Source of the DNA: Virgibacillus sp. MSP4-1
GTDB lineage: Bacteria > Bacillota > Bacilli > Bacillales > Alkalibacillaceae
Length of the DNA stretch: 64,000 nt
Direction: 5' to 3'
NCBI RefSeq assembly: GCF_010092505.1
Contig: NZ_CP048021.1
Span: 682,001-746,000, forward strand
Position numbers and translations under genes: made by a program. Below, in pieces: positions 8,144-17,296 of this stretch. The notes beneath the pieces were generated by a model that worked only from the letters and a program-made list of their open reading frames with translations, had not been told where the DNA came from and made no database searches. Numbering within the stretch: position 1 is the stretch's first letter; the number at the start of each line of letters is the position of its first letter.

Positions 8144-9247
8144 ATGAAGAAAGCTGGGTTCATTGGTGCCGGGATATTGCTTGTTCTGCTATTTATGGGA
8201 ATGTTTTTGTTTGGACAGGAAGACAGCAGGAAAACCTACGCCTACCACCACTCGCTGGAGCATGATGTTTTACAGAAATTAATGCCTGAATCCCCATTGC
8301 CTCTCATACCTCAAGAACCTGTCTCCATTTCGTTTGCAGGGGATACCATGTTTGATGGCTCCGTAAGATCAGCTGTCCATCAGCAGGGGCCGGATTATCC
8401 CTTTCAGTATGTAAAGAAGGAAGTAAGAAAATCCGACTATGCCATTCTTAATCTGGAGACGGCCGTCACGACAGAGCAGGAAAAAGATACAGTCCAGCTC
8501 TATAATTTCAAAGCAGACCCTAAAGCCTTGTCCGGGATCAAGCAGGCGGGTTTTGATATGGTTACCCTCGCGAACAATCATGCACTGGATTATCAGGAGG
8601 ATGGATTTAAGGATACGATTAAACATTTGACCAAACACGATTTGAAATATTTTGGGGCTGGAGTGAATCAGGACAGGGCCTATGGAGCACAGACAATAGA
8701 GATAAAAGGGAGGACGATTAAGTTTTTAGGGTTTTCCCGCTTTTTACCGGCTGTCCGCTGGTATGAAGGAGAGGGGCCCGTCATTGCCAGTGCCTATCAG
8801 CAGGATCGGGTTTTGAAGACGATAAAGCGGGAAAGTGGAAATGCCGACTATTTGTTTGTATACATCCATTGGGGAGTGGAAGGCAATGTCCGGCCAGAGA
8901 CGTGGCAGCGGGATTATGCGAGGAAAATGATTGATGCAGGTGCAGATGGAATTATAGGTGCACATCCTCATGTTTTACAGGGCTTTGAGTATTATCAGAA
9001 TAAACCGATTGCTTATTCTTTAGGGAATTTTTTGTTCCCGGATTATGTTCAGGGAAATACGGCGGAAACAGGTGTACTGACACTGAAAATAGACGGAGAC
9101 AACCTGACGATGGCCTTTACCCCTTATCGAATACGCTCCAATCAGATTCATCCTCTGAAAAGGCAGGAAAAAGAGCAGATATTACAGAAATTGGAGGAAT
9201 TGTCCTTTGAAATCAGACGCGAGGGCACCCATATTTATTCCTCTTGA
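8144..9247 (+). CDS. CapA family protein (poly-gamma-glutamate capsule type metallophosphatase fold)
   Basis: A 367-aa protein anchored by one N-terminal membrane segment (residues about 4-21) with an extracellular CapA/PGA_cap domain. Motifs: SFAGDTMFDG, NLETAVT, LANNHALDY, IHWGVEG and GAHPHVLQG, the metal-site pattern of the calcineurin-like CapA fold. CapA proteins act with CapB/C/E in poly-gamma-glutamate export, but no capB/capC lies nearby, so this is a stand-alone paralogue whose substrate is unknown. The frame opens further upstream at 8015, but ATG 8144 follows AGGAAAGGAAGG at the right distance and starts the membrane anchor. Confidence 0.8.
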   Translation: MKKAGFIGAGILLVLLFMGMFLFGQEDSRKTYAYHHSLEHDVLQKLMPESPLPLIPQEPVSISFAGDTMFDGSVRSAVHQQGPDYPFQYVKKEVRKSDYAILNLETAVTTEQEKDTVQLYNFKADPKALSGIKQAGFDMVTLANNHALDYQEDGFKDTIKHLTKHDLKYFGAGVNQDRAYGAQTIEIKGRTIKFLGFSRFLPAVRWYEGEGPVIASAYQQDRVLKTIKRESGNADYLFVYIHWGVEGNVRPETWQRDYARKMIDAGADGIIGAHPHVLQGFEYYQNKPIAYSLGNFLFPDYVQGNTAETGVLTLKIDGDNLTMAFTPYRIRSNQIHPLKRQEKEQILQKLEELSFEIRREGTHIYSS

Positions 9248-9381
9248 TATCCAATTACTCCACCTGTAAAGTAGACGAATGCCTCAGAATATGTCATACT
9301 TTTTGAGTAACCATAAGGAGTTCGACAGCTTTTCGAATGATCCTTTTCTTATATGGGGAAAGGGTACGTGGAGGCATTCGT

Positions 9382-10116
9382 ATGTTTGTGGATTATTTTT
9401 CCTATGAAAATCCAGGAGATCCGTTTTCGTTATTTTCAGCCTCACACTTGATTATGCTGGGCATTGGGGTGCTTTTCGTTATTACATTTGTGGTTTTCGG
9501 AAAGTACATCCGAAATCATTCTCTTTTGCATACATGGGTACGATACATACTGATTGCCGTATTACTTTTAAGTGAGGCAACTCTGAATCTCTGGTACCTT
9601 ACAGCGGGAGAATGGGATGTTCGGGAAACCTTGCCGCTTCAGCTATGCTCCTTATCCTTACTTATGAGTATGGTAATGCTTGTGACACGTTCAGAAAAAT
9701 GGTTTGAAATCGTCTATTTTCTGGGGATTGGAGGTGCCCTGCAAGCCCTGATGACCCCGGAATTATTTTATGATTTTCCCCATTACCGATATTTTCACTT
9801 TTTTATTGCCCATATTTTCATCATTTTGGCGTCCATCTACATGATCGTCGTTGAGAAAAAACGGGTAACGATTCATTCGGTGTGGAGAACGATGCTGGTG
9901 TTAAATGGAATAGCGGTTGTTATTTTCTTTTTTAACCGGTGGATAGGCGCCAATTACATGTTTTTGGCTCACAAGCCTGCAAATCCAAGCCTGCTGGACT
10001 ATTTACCTGAATTCCCTTGGTATATTTTATGGCTGGAGATCATCGCCGCATTTATTTTTTTGCTATTATATCTACCTTTTCTTTTAATAAAAAAACGGGA
10101 CAGTAAGGACATATGA
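9382..10116 (+). CDS. YwaF-like (TIGR02206) membrane protein
   Basis: A 244-aa protein with about six or seven membrane helices. The segments FSLFSASHLIML, ETLPLQLCSLSLL and FPHYRYFHFFIAH with conserved His residues match the TIGR02206/YwaF family, whose function is unknown. The frame extends upstream to 9337, but GTGGAGG at 9368-9374 selects ATG 9382. It is followed 13 bases later by a 61-aa membrane protein, probably in one operon. Confidence 0.7.
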   Translation: MFVDYFSYENPGDPFSLFSASHLIMLGIGVLFVITFVVFGKYIRNHSLLHTWVRYILIAVLLLSEATLNLWYLTAGEWDVRETLPLQLCSLSLLMSMVMLVTRSEKWFEIVYFLGIGGALQALMTPELFYDFPHYRYFHFFIAHIFIILASIYMIVVEKKRVTIHSVWRTMLVLNGIAVVIFFFNRWIGANYMFLAHKPANPSLLDYLPEFPWYILWLEIIAAFIFLLLYLPFLLIKKRDSKDI

Positions 10117-10129
10117 AAGGGGAAGACAG

Positions 10130-10315
10130 ATGTCTATTATGAAGATGCTGCTCATTTCTATTGTAATTGGAATAGCAGTTGGTTATGGATCCGGATATCT
10201 ACTGGATGGACGCTTTCAGCCGGATTTCTTTGTTATTTTCACCATTATTTCCTTTATTGCATTTCTGTTAAGGGAAATAAAAAAGGATAAACAAAAGGAG
10301 ACGGATCACGAGTAG
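10130..10315 (+). CDS. small membrane protein, 61 aa
   Basis: Two hydrophobic segments (about 5-24 and 31-48) followed by a Lys/Glu-rich tail. A ribosome site GAAAGGGGAA lies before ATG 10130. No family recognised. The short gap to the YwaF-like gene suggests co-transcription. Confidence 0.55.
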   Translation: MSIMKMLLISIVIGIAVGYGSGYLLDGRFQPDFFVIFTIISFIAFLLREIKKDKQKETDHE

Positions 10316-10447
10316 AAAAGAATCGTCTTCTATTAGCCATATATCTACTCCTCCAGACTTATTATTAGGAAAATTGCAAAAATATAGTGGATAGATTGAA
10401 AAAAATCCTGTATAGTTTAGAAGAGGCAGAGAGGAGTTTTTTGGAAA

Positions 10448-11026
10448 ATGGCTAAAGTTTACATCGTATTAACGAAAACAGGCACAATTTTTTCCCAGAC
10501 TATCCGCCTTTATACGAAAGAGCCTTATAATCATGTGTCCCTATCGCTGGATAAGGAACTGACGGAGCTTTACAGTTTTGGACGGAAAAAGGCTTATAAT
10601 CCACTTCGAGCGGGTTTTGTAAAGGAAAATGTGAAGCATGGAATTTATGCCAGATTTCCCGACACAACCTGTGAAATTTTCGAACTGGAAATAAATGATC
10701 GCCAGAAGGATAAAATGAGAAGGGTCATTCGTCATTTTCAGCTGAATGAACACAACTACCGCTACAATCTTTTGGGGATTGCTACTATACCATTTGGCAA
10801 ATCTCTGGAGCGCAAATATGCGTACTTTTGCTCTCAGTTTGTAGCTACCGTTTTAAATATGGCAGGAATTTGTTTATGGGAAAAACCGTTGGGGCTGATC
10901 ACGCCGGGAGATTATCGAACCGCTCGTTTTCTGAAAAAGGTTTATGAAGGACCTTTAAGCATTTATGAGGACCATTTGGAAGAGCAGGAGTCCGTCTCCC
11001 TGCAGGATGAAATGCTCCAGATTTAG
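10448..11026 (+). CDS. permuted NlpC/P60 (YiiX/YaeF-like) papain-fold protein
   Basis: A 192-aa protein without signal peptide. His29 in YNHVSLSLD comes before Cys128 in YAYFCSQFVATVL, the reversed His-then-Cys order of circularly permuted NlpC/P60 enzymes of the YiiX/YaeF type. The region LYSFGRKK and the P-rich loop after the Cys are also typical. Members may be amidases or acyltransferases acting on lipids or peptides; the substrate here is unknown. GAGAGGAG lies just before ATG 10448. The gene is monocistronic, with a strong terminator after it. Confidence 0.7.
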   Translation: MAKVYIVLTKTGTIFSQTIRLYTKEPYNHVSLSLDKELTELYSFGRKKAYNPLRAGFVKENVKHGIYARFPDTTCEIFELEINDRQKDKMRRVIRHFQLNEHNYRYNLLGIATIPFGKSLERKYAYFCSQFVATVLNMAGICLWEKPLGLITPGDYRTARFLKKVYEGPLSIYEDHLEEQESVSLQDEMLQI

Positions 11027-11096
11027 CAGACTGTTTTCTGATCTGTTTTCGATTCAGCTATTCATAAATAATTATATAAAAATCAGAAATACTGGA

Positions 11097-11143
11097 ACAA
11101 AAAGCCTTATTTGTATGAAAGAGTACAAATAAGGCTTTTTTTG
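11097..11143. terminator. strong bidirectional terminator
   Basis: AAAAAGCCTTATTTGTA and its complement flank an eight-base loop, with A-run before and T-run after, so it can stop transcripts from both sides. Confidence 0.9.
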
Positions 11144-11265
11144 TTGGCGCTTATGACGAGAAGGGGGACAAAACGGCTCCAACTTTAGACGGATATAAGT
11201 GTAAATGATTGTATGAAGGACATTTATCGGCATTCTATGTTAGTCCCTCCATGGCCAAAAGCGTC

Positions 11266-11564
11266 CATTCCGGATATTCTGCTTATGCCGTCGGGCCTGA
11301 CCGCTCGCCTCCGCTTTTCTTTGTCCAGCTGCGGCTCCTAGGTCAAGGCGGATATAAGCCAAAGCCATTCCGTGGCCAGACCCATGCCACTCCATGTCTT
11401 CGTCTTATCCCGCATGACCTGACCAGTCGCCTCCGCTTTTCTTTGTCCAGCTGCGGCTCCTAGGTCAAGGCGGATATAAGGCAAAGCCATTCCGTGGCCA
11501 GACCCATGCCACTCCATGTCTTCGTCTTATCCCGCATGACCTGACCAGTCGCCTCCGCTTTTCT
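11266..11564. repeat. R1 repeat array: one partial and two tandem 122-bp units
   Basis: Units at 11321-11442 and 11443-11564 are nearly identical to each other. Each begins TTGTCCAGCTGCGGCTCC and ends CGCCTCCGCTTTTCT, and each is sub-type B (interior AGGTCA ... TGACCT). The partial copy at 11266-11320 carries a sub-type A end. Open frames across this stretch are repeat-derived, not genes. The array fills the gap between the permuted NlpC gene terminator and the oxidoreductase stop codon. Confidence 0.85.
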
Positions 11565-11565
11565 A

Positions 11566-12147
11566 TTAATCTTTACTTTGTATGATGTCGTGGTCTACGT
11601 AGCGTTGGCCGTTTAGTTCGCTGATGATGTTGATGGCTACTTTTGCGCCGTGGCCGGAAGTGATGATGGTGTGGACACTTTCACCGGCTACGGTTCCGGC
11701 TGCCCATACATTCTTTTTGTTCGTTTTACCTTCGTGGTCGACTTTTATATTTCTCGCAATACGCGGCTCCTGGCCATCCACAATTTTTAATCCCATATCC
11801 TCGGCTAAATCAACAGATAAACCAGTCGCAAGCAGAATATGCTCCGCTTCATATTGGTGTTGCCCCATATGAACCAGGTAATGCTTCCCTTTACTCTCGA
11901 TTTTTGTTACTTCCTCGGTTTTTAACTCAGCTCCTAATGCTTTTGCCTGCTGCATACCTGTTTCAAGCAAATCAGGGCCTTCCATTTCCTTTATCCCGTA
12001 ATGGTTTTTCACCCATGCTTTTTTTGTAATACTTTTTCCTGTATCGGTCAGCAGGGTTTTCTTTCCCGCTTTGGCTGCAAAAATGGCTGCACTTGATCCT
12101 GCAGGTCCAGCTCCAATAATGGCAATATCGTACATCATCTCGTCCAC
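11566..12147 (-). CDS. short FAD-dependent oxidoreductase (thioredoxin-reductase-like)
   Basis: A 193-aa protein with the dinucleotide motif GAGPAGSSAA (12-21) and a C-terminal FAD segment in which VWAAGTVAG precedes HTIITSGHGAKVAINI. It lacks the inserted NADPH domain and CxxC of true thioredoxin reductase, so it is a single-domain relative of about half length. Such short forms are known in Bacillaceae; whether they are active oxidoreductases is unclear. The ATG at 12147 could be replaced by the nearby ATG four codons in. The R1 repeat array begins two bases past the stop. Confidence 0.7.
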   Translation of the reverse strand: MDEMMYDIAIIGAGPAGSSAAIFAAKAGKKTLLTDTGKSITKKAWVKNHYGIKEMEGPDLLETGMQQAKALGAELKTEEVTKIESKGKHYLVHMGQHQYEAEHILLATGLSVDLAEDMGLKIVDGQEPRIARNIKVDHEGKTNKKNVWAAGTVAGESVHTIITSGHGAKVAINIISELNGQRYVDHDIIQSKD

Positions 12148-12336
12148 TCCTTTTCATATGTGTTGAATCACTCATCTGAGCAGGTATGTAAATAAGAAAG
12201 TTGCTATCCTTAATATAGCCATGATCAGACCAGATAAAACATCCTGATTCAATAGGTTGGACTTCCGGATTTTAGTGTATAATTCTATTTGAAATAATAG
12301 GGATAAGATATATAATAGGGGCACAAGGTGGTGCAT

Positions 12337-12777
12337 ATGAAAACATTTAAATTGATCTCCTTAGATGTTTTAGAAAAACAGGGCGATGAACTTCAAAACA
12401 GACCTGTAGATTTAACAGACGGATTAATTATTAATCGTGAAGATGAACAGAACCATTGGCTGGTAGAGGCGTACATGGATGACTCTTATAAAAATTATTT
12501 TCAGCAAATGCAGGACGAAAACAGAGAATATGTCCTGCAGGTAAAGATCTCCAAAGAATCGAATGAGCCTGCTACGATGATGGTGAAATTGGTCGGGTTG
12601 AATCAAATCGGGTCCTCTATGAATGTCCTGTTTTTAGGAACATTATTAAATCGAAAACAGGAAAAGGTGGAGGAAATGCTTCAGGCTTTAATCCTGGAAG
12701 GTTATCAGGGTACAGAGCTGCTGGAGAAGTTTAAGGAAAAAAGTAAACTATTCGACATTTCCTCTTCCTCTAAATAA
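12337..12777 (+). CDS. YwpF-like family protein
   Basis: A 146-aa soluble protein starting MKTFKLISLDVLE with segments DGLIINREDEQNHWLVEAY and VKISKESNEPA, which match my memory of the YwpF family of Bacillaceae. YwpF is of unknown function, with roles suggested in stress or virulence in staphylococcal relatives. Start ATG 12337 was chosen because AAGGTGG lies five bases upstream; the GTG codons at 12328 and 12331 are part of that site. A weak GC-rich hairpin with T-run follows near 12782-12813. Confidence 0.6.
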   Translation: MKTFKLISLDVLEKQGDELQNRPVDLTDGLIINREDEQNHWLVEAYMDDSYKNYFQQMQDENREYVLQVKISKESNEPATMMVKLVGLNQIGSSMNVLFLGTLLNRKQEKVEEMLQALILEGYQGTELLEKFKEKSKLFDISSSSK

Positions 12778-12908
12778 GAATCCCCCGCTTGTATGGAGTG
12801 GGGTCATTTTTTTTAACATTCGTGAAAAAACTTGTCAAAATCGGTTGATAAACCGAAAAAATCTTGTCATGATAAGAAGGATTTTGGTGTATAAAGGGAG
12901 AAAGTGTT

Positions 12909-14273
12909 ATGAGAAGTAAAAACAAATTTTCAGAATGGTTAAACCAGCGCTCACCGGTTCAACTAATCATTATTTTTTATATCATTGCGGTAACCGTATC
13001 CTGTTTATTATTGGGCATGCCCGTTGCTCATAAAGATGGGGCCGATTTAACCTTTATGGAGGTTCTTTTCACTTCCGTCAGTGCTGTAAGTGTAACAGGA
13101 TTATCCGTGGTTTCCATCGTGGATAGTTTTAACCAGCTGGGCATCGTCCTGTTAGCGGTTGTTCTTCAATTTGGCGGAGTTGGGGTTATGACCCTGGGTA
13201 CCTTTATTTGGCTTGTTGTTGGTAAGAAAATCGGTTTGAAAGAGCGCCGGCTGATTATGGCCGACCAGAACCAATATTCCTTTAATGGAATCGTCAAGCT
13301 GATGAAAGGTGTCTTCAAGCTTATATTATGGATAGAGCTTGTTGGTTTTCTTATCCTTGGTACATATTACTTAACGTATTTTTCAAGCTGGCAGGAAGCC
13401 TATTTTCACGGTTTCTTTGCCTCCATAAGTGCTACAACCAATGGGGGATTTGATATTACGGGTCAATCTCTCATGCCTTTCAAAGATGATTATTTTGTAC
13501 AGATTATCCATATTGCACTGATTATATTTGGATCTATTGGCTTTCCGGTATTAGTTGAGGTGAAGGATTATTTATTCGCTTCTCAAGAGGAAAGAAAGTT
13601 TATGCGATTTTCCTTATTTACAAAGGTTACATCCATAACATATCTTGGTTTATTGATCTTTGGATTTGTCATCATGATTGCACTTGAATGGAATCACTTC
13701 TATGCGGATAAATCCTGGCATGAAATGATTTTTTACAGTTTATTTCAATCGACAACAAGCAGAAGTGGCGGTCTTTCTACTTTTGATATGAATCTGCTGA
13801 CGGAACAAACCCAGTTAGTCACCTCTTTGCTGATGTTTATCGGGGCTTCCCCAAGCAGTGTGGGGGGAGGTATACGAACAACCACATTTGCTTTAGTTAT
13901 TATTTTTATTCTTACCTTTGCCAGAGGAAAGAGCAAGGTTTCGGTATTTAAACGGGAGATTTTTGAAGAAGACCTGTACAAAGCAGTGGTGGTTGTGCTA
14001 ATGGCGGTTGGTCTCTGTATTACGGCTGTTGTATTGCTAACGATTATTGAGGACTCTTCACTGGTAGCGATTATTTTTGAAGTTTGTTCAGCATTCGGTA
14101 CAACCGGACTTTCGATGGGCATCACAGCTGAACTCACCAACATTAGCAAAGTTATTTTAATGGTGCTGATGTTTATTGGAAGAATTGGAATACTGACCCT
14201 GCTGTTTTCATTTAATGATGTAACAAAGAAAGGCGAATTCCATTATCCAAAAGAGAAAATTATCATCGGCTAG
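12909..14273 (+). CDS. ktrD: KtrD/KtrB-type potassium uptake membrane subunit
   Basis: A 454-aa TrkH/KtrB superfamily channel with four pore repeats. Filter-like segments are visible: SAVSVTGLS, SATTNGGFD, TSRSGGLST and AFGTTGLSMG, each with the conserved Gly that binds K+. SSVGGGIRTTT is the intramembrane gate loop region of the third repeat. It is unlinked to its RCK partner, as ktrD is in B. subtilis; a KtrC-type RCK subunit is encoded at 45574 and is the likely partner. Ktr systems import K+ with Na+ coupling during osmotic shock and are inhibited by c-di-AMP through the RCK subunit. The name KtrD over KtrB is chosen because no ktrA precedes it. Confidence 0.85.
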   Translation: MRSKNKFSEWLNQRSPVQLIIIFYIIAVTVSCLLLGMPVAHKDGADLTFMEVLFTSVSAVSVTGLSVVSIVDSFNQLGIVLLAVVLQFGGVGVMTLGTFIWLVVGKKIGLKERRLIMADQNQYSFNGIVKLMKGVFKLILWIELVGFLILGTYYLTYFSSWQEAYFHGFFASISATTNGGFDITGQSLMPFKDDYFVQIIHIALIIFGSIGFPVLVEVKDYLFASQEERKFMRFSLFTKVTSITYLGLLIFGFVIMIALEWNHFYADKSWHEMIFYSLFQSTTSRSGGLSTFDMNLLTEQTQLVTSLLMFIGASPSSVGGGIRTTTFALVIIFILTFARGKSKVSVFKREIFEEDLYKAVVVVLMAVGLCITAVVLLTIIEDSSLVAIIFEVCSAFGTTGLSMGITAELTNISKVILMVLMFIGRIGILTLLFSFNDVTKKGEFHYPKEKIIIG

Positions 14274-14300
14274 GAAGTCAGACTTTTAGGAGGAATTACC

Positions 14301-16265
14301 TTGGGGAAAGCATCTCAGCATACAGAACTCATGACACCAGCCCGGATGCTGGAACAATTGAATGATGCGATTGTCATTTTACATGCAGATGGGCAAGTTC
14401 TGTTTGCCAATCAAGCAGCACATACCTTGCTGGATGAAGAAGACCTGACGGGACAACCCATAGAGCTGTTCCTTGAGCCTGGAACTGTGATGCAAAAGGA
14501 AAGAGAACCGATTTTACTTGAGTTAAACTCCGCAGATCAGATGCTCGTTCAGATTCGGAACTGGAAGCTGAATGATGGTTATATTTGTTTGTTTATCCAT
14601 CCCGTGCGTTTCAAAGATCAAAAAGAAAACCAGATGTATGCATTGAAATATCGGATGAATCAGTCACATGAAGGGATGGTGCTGCATCAAGCCGGTCAGA
14701 TTATAGATTGTGATGATTCGCTGGCCAAAATTTTCGGCTATAACAAATCGGAATTAATCCGTGCTTCGATTGATGAATTTATCGATTCCTCATATTTTCA
14801 TACGCTTAAAGAAAATATGAAAAAGGATCATGATAAACCCTATTTACTAAAAGGATACAAAAAGTCCGGGGAACCTCTGTACATTGATGTATTGCCGCAG
14901 CCATATCCCGACAAGGATGGAGACTTGCGCATTGCTGTCATTCGGGATGTCACCGAGCGTGTGCAGAGTGAAAAGCAGATTCAGTTTATGGCTTATTATG
15001 ATGAGCTGACAGACTTGCCGAACCGCAATTATTTTGTAAAGACATTGGAAGAAGCCATTGCTGAATGTCGAAAGGATAACGGTCAGATCGCAGTTCATTT
15101 TGTGGATATTGATTATTTTAAACAGATTAATGATACGTTAGGCTATCAGTTTGGCGATGCTTTGCTGCGGGCCTGCTCCCATCGTTTAAAGCAGCTGCTG
15201 GATGGGAACAATTTCATTGCCCGTATGAGCGGAGATGAATTTTTGATTCTGCAGCGTGATATTCAGAACAAAGAGGAGGCGGAAGCATTTGCGGAAAAGG
15301 TGATTCAGGCCTTTCAAACCCCCATCGATGTTCAGGACTTTGAAATTTTTACGACGGTAAGTATTGGAATCAGCATCTTTCCCGAAAATGGAAACCATCC
15401 AAATGAGTTAATTAAACAGGCAGACTCTGCGATGTATGTGATTAAGGAAAATCAGCGGAATCATTATAAAATATTTGAATCATCAATCACAGAAGATTTT
15501 AAAGAGATGCTTACCATTGAAAATGAGTTAAGAAGAGCCATAAAACAAAAGCAATTTGAGGTTCATTATCAGCCACAGGTCGATATTTCAAATAATCAGG
15601 TGATTGGCTTTGAAGCCCTTCTTCGCTGGAAGCATCCATCCAGAGGATACATATCCCCGGGAATGTTTATCCCACTGGCTGAGAAAACCGGACTGATTAT
15701 TGAAATTGGAGATTGGGTGCTGCGGGAAGCCTGCCGTCAAAACCGGAAATGGCATCAGAAAGGCTATGGCCCGACAAAAGTCAGTGTGAACTTATCCGTA
15801 AAGCAGTTTCTGCAAAAGGATTTGGTGAAGAAGGTCCGGGACATCTTACAGGAATCGAAGCTTGATGCGAAATACTTAGAGCTGGAAATCACCGAAAGCA
15901 TGGCGATGTCCAACGAAGCCTATATTATGGATACGCTAAAAGGTTTGAAAGAGCTCGGTGTAAATGTCTCCATTGATGATTTTGGAACCGGGTATTCCTC
16001 GATGAAATATTTAAGTCAGTTCCCTTTGAGCAAGCTGAAGATTGATCAGCTATTTATCAGGGGAGAACAAAAGCAGAATCAGGCGATCGTGAAGTCGATT
16101 ATTCATCTGTCGCATTCCCTGGATATGAAGGTAATTGCAGAAGGTGTGGAAACCAGGGAACAGCTTGAATTCCTTAAAGGTGAAAAATGTGATGAAATTC
16201 AGGGCTTTTATTTTAGTAAGCCTGTAGCTCCAGGAAAAGCGGAGCGATTTTTTTCGTATCATTAG
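14301..16265 (+). CDS. PAS-PAS-GGDEF-EAL cyclic di-GMP protein
   Basis: A 654-aa cytoplasmic protein. Two PAS-like regions cover about 10-100 and 115-220 (LVFANQAAHTLLDE; IFGYNKSEL). A GGDEF domain follows (YDELTDLPNR; RMSGDEFLIL near residue 312, so the motif is SGDEF). The EAL domain (about 400-650) keeps GFEALLRWKHP, NLSVKQF, LEITES, IDDFGTGYSS, LKIDQLF and VIAEGVET, so it looks like an active phosphodiesterase, while the GGDEF half may be weak or regulatory. The start is TTG 14301 after AGGAGG. It follows ktrD by 27 bases with no visible terminator, so the two may be co-transcribed. Confidence 0.9.
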   Translation: MGKASQHTELMTPARMLEQLNDAIVILHADGQVLFANQAAHTLLDEEDLTGQPIELFLEPGTVMQKEREPILLELNSADQMLVQIRNWKLNDGYICLFIHPVRFKDQKENQMYALKYRMNQSHEGMVLHQAGQIIDCDDSLAKIFGYNKSELIRASIDEFIDSSYFHTLKENMKKDHDKPYLLKGYKKSGEPLYIDVLPQPYPDKDGDLRIAVIRDVTERVQSEKQIQFMAYYDELTDLPNRNYFVKTLEEAIAECRKDNGQIAVHFVDIDYFKQINDTLGYQFGDALLRACSHRLKQLLDGNNFIARMSGDEFLILQRDIQNKEEAEAFAEKVIQAFQTPIDVQDFEIFTTVSIGISIFPENGNHPNELIKQADSAMYVIKENQRNHYKIFESSITEDFKEMLTIENELRRAIKQKQFEVHYQPQVDISNNQVIGFEALLRWKHPSRGYISPGMFIPLAEKTGLIIEIGDWVLREACRQNRKWHQKGYGPTKVSVNLSVKQFLQKDLVKKVRDILQESKLDAKYLELEITESMAMSNEAYIMDTLKGLKELGVNVSIDDFGTGYSSMKYLSQFPLSKLKIDQLFIRGEQKQNQAIVKSIIHLSHSLDMKVIAEGVETREQLEFLKGEKCDEIQGFYFSKPVAPGKAERFFSYH

Positions 16266-16292
16266 ATGAATCATTTCTCCAGGGTTCATGGT

Positions 16293-16343
16293 TCGTAAAA
16301 ACGGAGGAAGCCTCTTTTTGAGAGAGGCTTCCTCCGTTTTTAC
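16293..16343. terminator. bidirectional terminator between EAL gene and rlmA-like gene
   Basis: AAAAACGGAGGAAGCCTCT and its complement flank a short loop and carry A- and T-runs at the two ends, so it serves both convergent genes. Confidence 0.9.
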
Positions 16344-17230
16344 TTCTCATGTCTTTTCATACCGATTAACATCTCCAGATCAACTGTAATGGAAGATAAG
16401 GAATGTTTGTCCAGTACTTTTTGAATGTCCGTTTCAGCTATGGACCAGGTAAGGGGAGTCATTTGGATTAATGATTGCATGGATGATGGACTTAAATCCA
16501 CGTTGTAGGTCACACGAATTCGATCCTTCAGTTGGAAATGGCGTGTGAAGAGCTCAACGGTATCCTCATTGGAATACGAGGCCCTATCGGTATCTTTGAA
16601 AAAGGCTTCTCTCAATTCTGTTAAATAATTCTGCTGAGGCACGACTTTCAGGACATACCCCTCATTTTTTAACAGCCTGGAAAATTCACCATAATTAGAA
16701 GGGGAAAGAATGTTTAAGAGAAGCTGGAAGGACTGATCCCGAAAAGGAGGGTGGGCAAGGTCAGCAACGGCCCAAATCGTCTCCGGATAGTTTTTGGCAG
16801 CCGTTATGATTCCCTCTTTTGACAGATCAATACCAACTCCCGTTATCCCGTTTGTAAATGAGTTGTGCAGCTTTTCGGTAATCCTGGCAAGATGTGAGCC
16901 TTCACCACAGCCGGTATCCAGTACGGTAAGGGCATCCTGGCTGGAAAAGGTACTCCGAATCCATGTATCTATTTTTTCGAGCAGGGGCTTAAACAGCTGC
17001 TGCTCGACCATTAATTCTCTCCGGGCCTCAAATAACTCTTTGGTATATTTTGTTTTGGAGGGCCGGGTAGTAAGGTTTATATAGCCTTTTTTGGTAAAGT
17101 CAAATGTATGACCGTTCTGGCATATAAAACTTTTCGATTCATGAACCTCCATGGATGACTGGCAAATAGGGCACTGAAATAAGGATTGATGCTGTTGAAC
17201 CTGCTGTGCACTTTTGGTTCTCTTATTCAT
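16340..17230 (-). CDS. RlmA-family 23S rRNA (guanine-N1) methyltransferase-like protein
   Basis: A 296-aa protein with an N-terminal zinc site (C20, C23, C37, H41 in FQCPICQ...FICQNGH), then a class I SAM fold (TVLDTGCGEGSHLA about residues 101-114; VAVADLAHPPF-like region; NILSPSNYGEFSRLLK). This layout is that of RlmA(I)/RlmA(II), which methylate G745 or G748 of 23S rRNA; the RlmA(II) form is linked to tylosin resistance in Gram-positives. Ribosome site AGGAGG is unusually far (12 bases) from ATG 17230. Confidence 0.8.
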   Translation of the reverse strand: MNKRTKSAQQVQQHQSLFQCPICQSSMEVHESKSFICQNGHTFDFTKKGYINLTTRPSKTKYTKELFEARRELMVEQQLFKPLLEKIDTWIRSTFSSQDALTVLDTGCGEGSHLARITEKLHNSFTNGITGVGIDLSKEGIITAAKNYPETIWAVADLAHPPFRDQSFQLLLNILSPSNYGEFSRLLKNEGYVLKVVPQQNYLTELREAFFKDTDRASYSNEDTVELFTRHFQLKDRIRVTYNVDLSPSSMQSLIQMTPLTWSIAETDIQKVLDKHSLSSITVDLEMLIGMKRHEK

Positions 17231-17296
17231 AGGAATACACTTCCTCCTTTGCTCTAAAAAATCCTCTATACATGGAAGGGTATAGAGGATGACGGG

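Noticed and set aside
11209-11463. Open frame of 84 codons across the region
   Set aside because: It lies inside R1 repeat units, has no ribosome site, and is produced by repeat sequence. The same holds for frames at 20843-21043, 22646-22831, 24664-24849, 24779-25108 and 62247-62570.
11566-12147. Truncated thioredoxin reductase pseudogene
   Set aside because: FAD motifs at both ends are intact and the frame is closed in the right order; short single-domain forms of this kind occur in Bacillaceae, so a true gene is more likely.
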